Shown piece after piece: positions 22,560 to 32,300 of a DNA stretch of 64,000 bases; the stretch's first letter is position 1, and each line of letters begins with the position of its first letter. Source of the DNA: Symbiodinium kawagutii (Eukaryota > Sar > Dinophyceae > Suessiales > Symbiodiniaceae); assembly GCA_009767595.1 (NCBI GenBank), contig VSDK01013385.1, positions 351,067 through 415,066 on the forward strand, read 5' to 3'. The notes beneath the pieces are model-generated. The model saw nothing but the letters and a program-made list of their open reading frames with translations, ran no database searches and had not been told where the DNA came from. The translations under genes and the position numbers were made by a program.

Positions 22560-22690
22560 GAACCAAAATTGAGGATGTCTCTTCACTTGCCGGGGCCCAG
22601 CCTGACCCCTGGATCACCACAACTGCGCTCCATCCCAGTGCCTGGCTGTATCTCTGGAGCATTTCCTGGTCCAAGACTCGGTTGGGTTCT
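22560..22690 (-). CDS. possible exon, hypothetical protein
   Basis: Minus frame reading RVLDQEMLQRYSQALGWSAV then VVIQGSGWAPASEETSSILV. Several CAG 3' splice candidates lie at its start. Unrecognised. A plus frame is open but Pro/Ser-rich. Confidence 0.35.
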
Positions 22691-23224
22691 GGTTTTAAGC
22701 TTTGTACAAGCCATGATTTTGATGGATGAATGGAGGATTCATGCATGATGAAAGTATTAGCTAGTCTAGTTTATGAACATAGGGTTTACTACATGAATCG
22801 GATTATAACCCTAGAACCCGTGAGGGGGATTATAAACCTACCTACGACCAAAGATTGTCTTCGCTGTTTAAGCAGTGGCTTCACCGGGGGCTACGGATAC
22901 ACATCGCAATTCCAGAACTTGCCGTAGCATGACTTGGTTCGTGGATGTAGCGAGACCTTGAGGGTTGAACTGCACCCATGCACTAAGCATGATAAAACAT
23001 CTATCTGACTCAACACCGCAGAGCCCAAGAAAGGGCCCCAGAAGCACTTACATTTCACCATTGATCATGATGATCCCTATTAAACTATGAAATCATGTAC
23101 ATAACGCTGCGCAAATTTGGACTAGCCTCCCTCTAACGTGCAGGAGAATCCACCAAGCTTGTTATCCACCCAGCTTGTTCATACCTTCAACTGACCAATC
23201 GTGAACTTCCAAATGGTCGTGCAC

Positions 23225-23291
23225 CTGAGCCAAACACATACGCTTGTCCAACCTTGATGTGGTAGGTGAGATCGTAAGCAGTTGGTTTAGG
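23225..23291 (-). CDS. probable short internal exon
   Basis: Minus strand reads PKPTAYDLTYHIKVGQAYVF then GS, ending at TCAG|GTGCAC. Upstream GCAAG can be the 3' splice site. Composition is natural, family not recognised. Confidence 0.42.
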
Positions 23292-23734
23292 CTTGCGGAT
23301 GTTGATTGGTTGATTTACTACAACTCAAGCCAACCATGCGGGTTTCCCCCTTAATTATGGCTTTTATTGGTTCGTGAGTAGGTACGAGCATAAATGGACA
23401 AACCCACGTAGCGAATGCCCATGTTCTGTCACGAAACCGAAACATCGTCTTGAACAAACACACTGCGGCAAACCTTTCACAATCAACGAAGCGCTGGCAA
23501 TTCTTAGTATGTAACAGGTCTACAAGGCCCGGAGACCTGTTGCCAAGGCATATCAAGGCATCTCCTCACGATGGCAAATAGCTGTTCTAAATCTCCCACT
23601 CCCGTACGATTTTTTGGCCACAATCGTTGGTGTCAAATCATTTAAGCCGCTCATTCCCCTGGTGTCAATAGCATTCACCAGTGATTGTTAGCCACGGCTA
23701 GCAGCAGTTGTGACAACGCCATGCCCTGACTCCC

Positions 23735-23826
23735 ACCGAGGCTCAGGGATTCGTTTGGTCTGCTTGCATTCGAGGGCAGCGTTGATCAAACACGAGAAAA
23801 CCACCTTGTCCACCGGAATCTGATGC
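23735..23826 (-). CDS. PPR-repeat exon
   Basis: After TTCGATTCCCAG the minus strand reads HQIPVDKVVFSCLINAALEC, KQTKRIPEP, and ends at CCTCG|GTGGGA. IPVDKVVFSCLINAALECKQTK is a near-textbook PPR repeat (P-x-D-x-V-x-F/Y-x-x-L-I-N-A). With the similar islands at 13975-14040, 12775-12975 and 11645-11796 it suggests one or more minus-strand PPR genes spread over more than 10 kb. Confidence 0.55.
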
Positions 23827-23876
23827 CTGGGAATCGACATGAATCGACCATATCACCCATGAATGTCAGCAAATGG

Positions 23877-23965
23877 TTGGTGGTTGAACCACCCCGTCAT
23901 GAAAAATATGCGCAAGTCAACCAACCAAACATTTGAAAATACTATAGGAAACATGTTCGAAACCA
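23877..23965. mobile_element. family-B TIR element, 3' end eroded
   Basis: GGTTGGTGGTTGAACCACCC, AAAATATGCGCAAGTCAACC, then ATGTTCGAAACCAAAG. Same order of blocks as the other copies. Confidence 0.65.
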
Positions 23966-24619
23966 AAGACGTGTTAATTATGGTGTACATGATAGTTGTC
24001 AATGGTTGATCATGCTCGCTAGTGCATACTGACTAATCGTTGATGCCTGCTAGTGTTGTTGCGTGACTTCAACTATGAAACATTCCTGACCATTATCAAC
24101 CGCGACTGCCTTGAAAACAATCCCAGTACACAAAAAAAGAACCAACAAGCAAAGGGTAGATCAAGCTACAGCTTCATGATGAACGAAGGAATTAATGATG
24201 CTTCATCGTTGATTGATAGAGCTACTTGCGATCAATGATGGCTTTGAATTGTTATCTACATGTAGAAACACAGCGTACCCTCAAGAATCCAAATTGCTAT
24301 AATGATTTATGGTGAAAAGTTGGTAGAACCACACAACAATTAGAGGAGAATTCACCAAGAATCATGTACACTGAACAACCCAACAAAATCCAGAGGGGAC
24401 CCCCAATTTTTGCCCACATAGCTCAACGCTTCGCCTACAAAGCGGGTGCCTTGTCTCGATTTGCTACGATTAAGTCCTGATCCCAGCTAGTGGCTCTATG
24501 TAACGTGCCTTATGATGATGAAGGTTAGAGTCAGAGTATCAACGCTCCTTCATGGTGAACAATGCTGAAGGTTGACAACGGTTCACGGAAACACTAGCTC
24601 TTATTCGTAGGTCAACCAG

Positions 24620-24769
24620 GACATAGGTAGTTCCAGCAGATGTGTCTCGCCACGACCTGGTGATCATCCATGGCACCAGCTCGCCGAGAAACTCGAAGAT
24701 GCCAAACGCAACGAGGCATTGTGCAAAGTGCTTGCGACCTCACCCGAGGAACTAGGCACAAATGCATAG
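24620..24769 (+). CDS. probable terminal exon, helical hypothetical protein
   Basis: Fifty codons from GTCAACCAG to a TAG: GSSSRCVSPRPGDHPWHQLA, EKLEDAKRNEALCKVLATSP, EELGTNA. Strongly helical, charged C terminus. This is the last host exon before the LINE. Another plus frame and a minus frame are partly open. Confidence 0.5.
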   Translation, partial: DIGSSSRCVSPRPGDHPWHQLAEKLEDAKRNEALCKVLATSPEELGTNA

Positions 24770-24906
24770 CATATATGATTGGGGGTCGATCGATAAGAGT
24801 GCTGTGATGGAACCAAATGACACCACATGCATCGAAATCAGGGTTGGACCTAATCAACCATGGTTGGAAAAAAAAACAACAACTGTGGTCCAAATACAGC
24901 CAACAA

Positions 24907-25118
24907 ATATGGCAATGGGTCAAAACCCTGTACCCCTGGTTCGCCCATCATTAACCATTGTTTTCCCTATTGTTGTTGGTGATTATCTCCCATTAGTTGG
25001 TTGATGAACTGCTTGACCCAGCTCGCCATATAGCTGGTATATCCCCCATAATTCTTATTTTATCATCCCCTATTATTAACCAATAACCAGCTAGTTAACC
25101 ATGGTTGTTGGTTGGTTA
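24907..25118 (+). mobile_element. family-A TIR element, long form
   Basis: ATATGGCAATGGGTCAA start, then core, then CTGCTTGACCCAGCTCGCC followed by the ATAGCTGGTATATCCCCC...CCAGCTAGTTAACCATGG extension. The outer right terminus is missing or diverged. Confidence 0.65.
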
Positions 25119-25334
25119 CTATGAATGGTTGGAAAAGCACCATTCAAATCGCATGGAGGTTGGCGGTTTTCCAGGATGAAGCCGCAGCACCAAATCTGAA
25201 TCCTTCGAGGTACTGCGGCTCGATGAAACGTGACCTTGAACGCATAAACATTCCACTAATAGTGGGCCTTCACTATCGAGGTTTCTCGATTCATAGGGGA
25301 CCCCCCAAGGGCCCTCATCCGGTCTGCTAATCAT
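25119..25334. other. coding-looking island between a family-A element and the LINE, strand undecided
   Basis: Minus frame RPDEGPWGVPYESRNLDSEG, PLLVECLCVQGHVSSSRSTS and plus frame AVFQDEAAAPNLNPSRYCGS both read well. No splice site separates them. Confidence 0.28.
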
Positions 25335-25410
25335 CTATAGTAATACACCATTCATTTTATAGTTGGTATATCCACTATCATTGATTACAATCCTATCATT
25401 CACCACTATT

Positions 25411-25426
25411 AACCGTTGTGAACCAT
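25411..25426 (+). repeat. left target-site duplication of the LINE
   Basis: AACCGTTGTGAACCAT, identical over 16 of 16 bases to 34723-34738. It contains an in-frame TGA (25419-25421) just upstream of ORF1, and its last two bases are the A and T of the apparent ORF1 start codon. Confidence 0.93.
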
Positions 25427-28400
25427 GGAAATCCCATCAGTTGTCGTTGAGAATGTGCCTGGAATCCGAATGCATGATGACTTCAAGAAGATCATAGCGG
25501 AAGCCAAGGTAGACGGAATGGAGATGGTACTGTCAGACGTTGTACAGTGCAACCAAGTGATGCCAATCCAAAGAGAAAGATGGCTTGGTACTTTTTGTCA
25601 CAAAGATGTACAGATTGATGAAACCAAGCGAAGTATGGCTGCTGCTGTATCATTCGCTTCATTATCACAAGGTCAAGTCTCGTGTCCCCCGTCGGTTGCT
25701 GATAGGGATGTGGTTCATGTCAACATGAATGACCAGGAGAGAGGAGCACTGACCGTCACTGAGGAAATGAAACATGCCATGGGAAATCCAGAGTATGCAC
25801 CTTCCTGGCTTAGGCAGAAAGCACCAGATATGCAGCCTGCGTCACTGATCCAGGGTAGGACCACCAACTCATCACACCAGATGGGGAACATGATGGCAAT
25901 GTATGGAAAGCAACACCAAATCGGGCATGAATTGCTCAAATCCAAGGGATTACATATGACGGTTTTCCAGGACACGGAAACACGCCTGTGGAGCCCTTGG
26001 GAAATTGCAGCAGCAATGGGTTTCACGGAAACCACAATTTTGCACCAGGATATTCACAAGTCATGGATGATGGTTGGTAACAGTATCAACGTTGCCCATG
26101 CATGGATTGCTTTGTATAAATCACATATTGTTTTGGATGCCAAATCACCGTTTAGTCCACAGGCAACTGGCAAAGATCAAATCAAGCAGTTCATTGGCAA
26201 TACCATCCAAATGTCTGGGTACGTGACCAAGGTGGAAGGGGATTTTTGGATACTTGAAAAAATCCAAGAGGAACCTGTCGTCAAGAAACAAAGAACGATT
26301 CCACCCACCGTGCCATTTGTTGCCCAGGAAGCCGAGGATGCCGGTGAAATTTGCACAGGATATTTCCAAGAGGAACCAGGTTTCGTGCATCGGAAAGACC
26401 CCAGGGACGTCGCTGTGGAGGGGTTTGCATTCGCCAATGGAATCATGGTACTCAGGCATTGTCAGAAACACTGGATCATGTTTCTCAATTACTCAAAAGG
26501 TGACCAGATCGGCCAGGTCATCATGCGAGGTTTGCCACATGCCAAACCCGAGAATTTCCAAACCCTTTTGCTGGAAGGGAAGCAATGCCAGTGGGACACT
26601 GTGATCAATGTTGCTAGCATGCTCAGGTTGACATTCGTCCCACAGTTCACAATCATTACATGTGTTGAGCAGTCACTGAACATTGCGTTGAAGCTCAAGT
26701 GTGATATCACATGGAGTGTGAAAACAGCTAGTGCCTTCTGTGCAAGTAGGCTCGGCTGCAACGTGGATGCATTTGCACTGGTCAATCAAAAAGTGCCCAT
26801 GAAGGATGATGATTTCATTCTGGAATTTGGTGGCGCTCAGTTTGACATTTCATTCCATGCATGTGTGCCCATGTATGCCGACCTCATGCCTGAGGCAAAG
26901 AGCACAAATGAGAACATTCAAGCTGCACCTAGTTCATATACTAGGTTCTTTGCACGACATCCAATCAAGAAGATCACACGAACAACTGCAGTGGCAATGA
27001 ACCAAACCATTCAGATGGTTGTGCAAAAGCTGTTTCCTGATTTGCATGCGAACACACCATGGTCAGCATTCAATGGCCAAGAACAGATACCTGGTGATGC
27101 GTTTGCAAGTGCTTGGTCTCACTTCACCATTCAATGGGACACGCTGAGGCCGTTGAGAATTACTGAAGTCCATGCCATTTCCTTCAACAGTGGTCTGGAC
27201 TCACCATCCACTGTTACGAAGTTGACCATCAAGGGAATTCAACGGATGATCAGGTCACCCTTCGAAGTCAAGGCGAAGATGATGTTGGTTGACCCGAATA
27301 TGCTCATTGGGGATGTTGCCGCTGGTTTTTTGTGCCATTCCCAAATCCATGCAAGTGTCATGTGCACCATCAATGGTGCAGTGGTTGACCCAGAAACCCT
27401 GATGCAGAACACTGATGAGAGCACGGTTGTCAGCTTTCGTTTGTGTCCATTGCTAGGAGGTGCCAAGCACGATGCAATCAAGAAGAGACTCATTGAGATG
27501 ATCAAATCCAAAGGTGTCCCAGATGATGTGGCTACTGAGCGAGTCAATGATTTTTTAGTCAAATGTCCTATGGAAAAGGTTGTACCCTTCAAGGACGATG
27601 ATGATGATGAATTTTGGAAGAACATGAAGGTACTTGCAACCAGTGCGAAATTCCGCATGATCCAAACAGCGGAATTGAAGGCTTTCCAACAAAAACAACG
27701 CCAGAACAAAGCCAAAGCAGAAAGCAGTGTTGTGAGTGCAAAGAAGCCCAAAAGTGATCAGCGTAAAACCCATGAGGCCAAACAGCCTATGGCGCAGGAA
27801 ATCAGTGTGGACCCGTCGCACTTCGCGGCTGAAGGTCAACCAATCACCATGCTCGATGTCACACGGTATGGGCCTGACCAGACAGGCTTGGTTGTCACGG
27901 ACCCCGGCCATGCTGAGAGAATGATTCAGTTGCAGTACAAATCTTGCGACCCCCTTGCTCTACTGGTTGTGGGAAAGGGAGCTGAAAGGTTCGGTCAGAT
28001 GTTCACCATCCCTGCCTTTACCAAGCAGGGCAATCCCATTGTGATTTCAGCCAGCATGGTTCAGATCGGGGATGTTGAAATCGAATACATCCTCAAGATT
28101 CCAAAGGTCACCATCAATCAGGCAGCATCCACGGTGATAGAGTTTACCATTGAGAAGGAATTCGTGACGCATTGGGGATCCACTCAGATCCCCCTACACT
28201 ACCTTGGTGTTCACATCCCACCCATTCGTGGGAACAACTTATTAGCGGTTTGGTCAGTGAAGGCTTACAACAAAAAGCAGCTGGCAACCCATGCAACAGC
28301 AACGCATTGGCACGGCTTCATCAGGGTCAATGACGAATTGCTCATGCAGATGCTCCCCAAAAGTGGCAATGCAGGCATCTTCATGTGCCCCAAAACCACA

Positions 28401-29267
28401 GCAAAACGTCATGATCCAAGGTTCGTTGCAATCCCAATGGCAACTGGCACTCTGCAGGAAGCAGTCCAGAAAGCAGATGCATGCAGAGAGGCATTGGGCG
28501 TGGTGCGAATGGGATCATCATTTGCTATCCGAAGTAGGCGAGAAGATGCAGCCACAGTGCGCACACAAATCATGCCAGAGACAGCCTTTGTTGAAATGGC
28601 CAAAATCGATGCAGACGACCAGCTCTACATCATGAAGCATGCTCCTCAGATCAATCGCGAGGAATTGTCCATTGCTTTGAAGGGCGCAGGGTGGGAGGCT
28701 GAGGCAATAAAGCCTCAAGGAATCAACCGCTGGGTGATCGCATCGCAGCAAGACCCCCCAGCCAATCACCTGGCCATCAACAATACCATTGTGATCATAG
28801 AAAAGCTTTACGGAAATCGCCAGCCATCGTCAGTTGTGATTGCCACTGCAAGTGAAGTTAAAGTGGACACGATCATGGATGGAAATCAGGTCGTCCAAGT
28901 GACAACCACGTCCAGGATGGCTGAGTTGAGAGCTGAGATCGAGGAACAGGTGGCGGCTGTTATGGACTCCAAGCTGGAGCAAGCAAACCAACAGATCCAA
29001 CACCTCACCAATGCTTTGCAGGATGTTCAAAGGAACAGTGCATCCGACCTCATGCACTTGAAAACTGAGCAGGAGTTCACCAAGAAGAAGCTTGAGGAAA
29101 TTGAGCATGCAACCGCGGCAACAGGGCAGAACATTTTGAAACAAATGCAGCAAATGTTTCAATCCATGGAGCAAAATATGACAGCCAAGATGGAACAGAC
29201 AGTTGCAAACATGATCCCCGTTGAGCGACCTGAGAAGCAGGCCAAAATCGATGACAAACTCTTGTGA
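25425..29267 (+). CDS. LINE ORF1: truncated C5-cytosine methyltransferase fused to ORF1 protein
   Basis: A 1280-residue frame. Residues 1-232 match the C-terminal half of a DNA cytosine-5 methyltransferase: motif VI ENVPG (residues 9-13), motif VIII QRER (49-52), a motif IX-like RLWSPWEIAAAMGF (187-200) and motif X GNSI (218-221). Motif I (SAM loop) and motif IV (catalytic PC) would lie upstream and are absent, so this copy cannot be an active methylase. Residues about 610-681 read like a ubiquitin-type fold ending RLCPLLGGAK (672-681). A lysine-rich, acidic linker (DDDDDEF near 725) follows, and residues about 1165-1265 form a Gln/Glu-rich coiled coil, the usual multimerising part of LINE ORF1 proteins. 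The start ATG is chimeric: A and T from the target duplication, G from the element. The native start was lost. ORF2 begins 130 bp downstream in another frame. Confidence 0.93.
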   Translation: MEIPSVVVENVPGIRMHDDFKKIIAEAKVDGMEMVLSDVVQCNQVMPIQRERWLGTFCHKDVQIDETKRSMAAAVSFASLSQGQVSCPPSVADRDVVHVNMNDQERGALTVTEEMKHAMGNPEYAPSWLRQKAPDMQPASLIQGRTTNSSHQMGNMMAMYGKQHQIGHELLKSKGLHMTVFQDTETRLWSPWEIAAAMGFTETTILHQDIHKSWMMVGNSINVAHAWIALYKSHIVLDAKSPFSPQATGKDQIKQFIGNTIQMSGYVTKVEGDFWILEKIQEEPVVKKQRTIPPTVPFVAQEAEDAGEICTGYFQEEPGFVHRKDPRDVAVEGFAFANGIMVLRHCQKHWIMFLNYSKGDQIGQVIMRGLPHAKPENFQTLLLEGKQCQWDTVINVASMLRLTFVPQFTIITCVEQSLNIALKLKCDITWSVKTASAFCASRLGCNVDAFALVNQKVPMKDDDFILEFGGAQFDISFHACVPMYADLMPEAKSTNENIQAAPSSYTRFFARHPIKKITRTTAVAMNQTIQMVVQKLFPDLHANTPWSAFNGQEQIPGDAFASAWSHFTIQWDTLRPLRITEVHAISFNSGLDSPSTVTKLTIKGIQRMIRSPFEVKAKMMLVDPNMLIGDVAAGFLCHSQIHASVMCTINGAVVDPETLMQNTDESTVVSFRLCPLLGGAKHDAIKKRLIEMIKSKGVPDDVATERVNDFLVKCPMEKVVPFKDDDDDEFWKNMKVLATSAKFRMIQTAELKAFQQKQRQNKAKAESSVVSAKKPKSDQRKTHEAKQPMAQEISVDPSHFAAEGQPITMLDVTRYGPDQTGLVVTDPGHAERMIQLQYKSCDPLALLVVGKGAERFGQMFTIPAFTKQGNPIVISASMVQIGDVEIEYILKIPKVTINQAASTVIEFTIEKEFVTHWGSTQIPLHYLGVHIPPIRGNNLLAVWSVKAYNKKQLATHATATHWHGFIRVNDELLMQMLPKSGNAGIFMCPKTTAKRHDPRFVAIPMATGTLQEAVQKADACREALGVVRMGSSFAIRSRREDAATVRTQIMPETAFVEMAKIDADDQLYIMKHAPQINREELSIALKGAGWEAEAIKPQGINRWVIASQQDPPANHLAINNTIVIIEKLYGNRQPSSVVIATASEVKVDTIMDGNQVVQVTTTSRMAELRAEIEEQVAAVMDSKLEQANQQIQHLTNALQDVQRNSASDLMHLKTEQEFTKKKLEEIEHATAATGQNILKQMQQMFQSMEQNMTAKMEQTVANMIPVERPEKQAKIDDKLL

Positions 29268-29397
29268 CTAGGACGGGGAAGCGGAAGAAAGCCATGGAGA
29301 GTTTGCCAACTGCTATGGCTGATATGCTGTATCATGTGTTTGCCTGCCCAGGCGTTGCAACACAATCGTAACATACTCCAGAGGGACAATTCATTCC

Positions 29398-32300
29398 ATG
29401 CCAATTCGCATCGAGCCGAGCAAAAAAAAACATGAATGCACATTTGGTCACATTGGCCACTATGCAGAGTATAATTATCACCAGGACACGCAAGTGAATG
29501 CATCCGACATGTACCCACTCATGCAATCTTCGTACCATAGTGAGTGTGAGAGATGTCACAATCCCTTAATTCACCACATGCCGTCCTTGATGCATGATGA
29601 TGATGATGCAGATGAGCTTTTGCCGCAGTTTTTTAACGACCGTGACCGGCGCAACATTAGAACTTGGAGACGAGTTGGAGAAGCACAAAACCCAGGTCCT
29701 GATTCATTCGTCATTCGCACTTTCAATCCGACACAGTTGCTAGGTAACGAGGATGAATTAGGATCATGGCCTTTGGGAATTTACACAGGAGCTGAAACAA
29801 GCCATACTCGACATGCAATGCTCACGAGTAAGGCTAGGCTTGCTAAGATGAACATCAATTCCTTGTTTGGACCACCTGTTCCAAAACACACCAACAACAG
29901 TGGACTGTATCGAGGAAAGGCTTTGGGAACAATGATTGCAACGCAATTCCCAATCAAGCCCTATCCTATGCCAGTTGATGAAGTTATCCATGAATCTTGC
30001 AGGTTCAATGATGGAATCATCATGATTGCACCAGGCACACCGGTGTATGTTTGCTCCATTTATGGGCCGCCATTGCAAACCACTACCCTTGCAGATGGGG
30101 AGAAACTCTTTGCAGCAATTTGCGTAAATGCGCTTGAAAGAGCAACATCCTTTCGAGGACCAGCAGCAATTACCGGGGACTTTAATAGAGACTTACATAG
30201 TGTCTTCTTCTGGGAACGGTTGAAAAAGCAAGGTTGGTTTGATGCCGCCGAGTTAGCCATGACCAGATTTTCCCATGCCCCTGAAAGCACTCGTAAATTT
30301 GGTACCAGGAGATCATTCATCCTCTTCAATCAAGCATTCGCATCAGCATTCACTGGAAGCAGAACTGTTGAGCACCACACATTCGAATCACATCCCATCC
30401 TTCAGGCAGAATTTCAATGTCATGTACAACTTTTGTCTCAGAACATTTGGTCTCTCCAAAGAAGCGTTGATGACATCATTTTTGATCCTGAAAGCATGGA
30501 TGTGGTATCAGAAAATGCATGTAAGAACAGATCCCGAAAATTCTTTGAAGCATTATCAGATGGCCGAGTTGATGATGCTTTGAAGCAGTTCGCATTAGCA
30601 TTTGAGGATACGATTTCCAAGTCCGCAGTCGATGTTGAAGGCAATCGTGTCAAGATTCCACCAAGTGCTTTGAAACGATGCCAGGGATCAATCAAGAAAC
30701 AAAAACCGATTAGTGCACCTATGCTTAAACCTGGAAGGCAAGGTGAAACCCAATTCCAACTGGTGCAACCAAGGTTGGGCATCAGACGTAGAATCACACA
30801 GGCACGACGCATCCGTAGTTTGTTGAAGCAAACCCAAGCATTGGAGAAGAATTTTTCTGATAGTGCTGCCACGCAATGTGCGCAGCTATGGAGAACGATT
30901 TGTCATGCAAATGGATTCGAAGGAGGATTTCAGTCATGGGTCCTTTCAACATTGGGGTACTTTGTTCCAACTGAAGTACCATCATCACATTATTTGCTGA
31001 GTCTTGATGCACTGTATCAGGAAAAGATTCAAGCTGAAATTGCAGAGGATCGCAATGATTCCTTTCGAAATTATAGAAGAAAGCTATGGTCTGATCTTGC
31101 AGCGGGGGGTGCCCAAACCTTTCGCTCGGTGCGAGATGAAACTGAGCCGCCACTTGCCTTCATAGGACAGACCATAGTCCAAAAAATACAAAGACAAAGA
31201 ATTAGTTTGCAGGGGACTTCAACATTCAGATGTGTAGGACCATGTAGACTTTCCGAAGGTATGCCTGTTGAGTTCCAGACCCAGCATGCTATCCTTTCAA
31301 AGATTCATGGACAGGTTCTTCACCTAGATCGAAAAATCAAATGGAAAAATTACGATGATTGCAAAATTCACCAGAATCATTCTACTGCCATTCCACAGGA
31401 AATGCAAAGTTTGGTATGCAAAACGTGGTCAGAATTTTGGAATTCAAATGAACCTCAAGCTTTCGAAGATGGAGGGGGATTCATGACTTGCCTCAAAGAC
31501 TATTCCCTATGCGATTACAAGCCCTTTCAACAGGAGCACTGGGCGAACATGCTCCGAGGAGTGAATTGTAAAAGTGCCAGGGGAGCGTGTGGCTTCTCAA
31601 ACATGGACATGAAACAATTGCCTCCTAAAATGTTGGAATGGTTATTTCAATTGTTCACCTACATTGAGGAAGGGGGGCATTGGCCAGCGCTAACCACTTT
31701 GGCTCGTGTTGTCATGCTTGCAAAACCAGGAGAGGCGCTCAATGCGCCTGAATCGGTAAGACCTATCACAATCCTAAGTGTCATATATCGACTTTGGTCC
31801 AGATATCGAAGCTTGCAAGTGTTGAACCATCTTGGACAGATTGTACCCCCGCAAGTGGGAGGCATTGCAGCAAGACTTAGCGCAGATTGTTTGACAGCAT
31901 ACGTCTGCGACCTAGTTGATCAAGGTCACCAATCAGGAACCCCGGTATGCGGATTCGTGTTGGACCTAAAAAAATGCTTCAATCTGATTCCAAGACCAAT
32001 TTTGATGAAATTGATGCAGGAGCTTAAGCTGCCCAAACAATACGTCGAAGCTCACCAAGCAATGCTGCAGAACCTGAATAGGTATGTTGAAGTCAGCAAA
32101 CAAATAGGTGATATCATACCAAGCAACAGAGGTGTTCCGGAGGGGTGCGCTTATTCAGTGGTAAGCATCATTGCAATTACCATTTTGGTGGCTGATGTCC
32201 TTCAAGCGAGCGACCCCGATGTAAATATCACCATGTTCATTGATAACTGGGCAATTATCTCCAAAGATGCTACAAAGCTTAAAGAGCTTGCCCAGCAACT

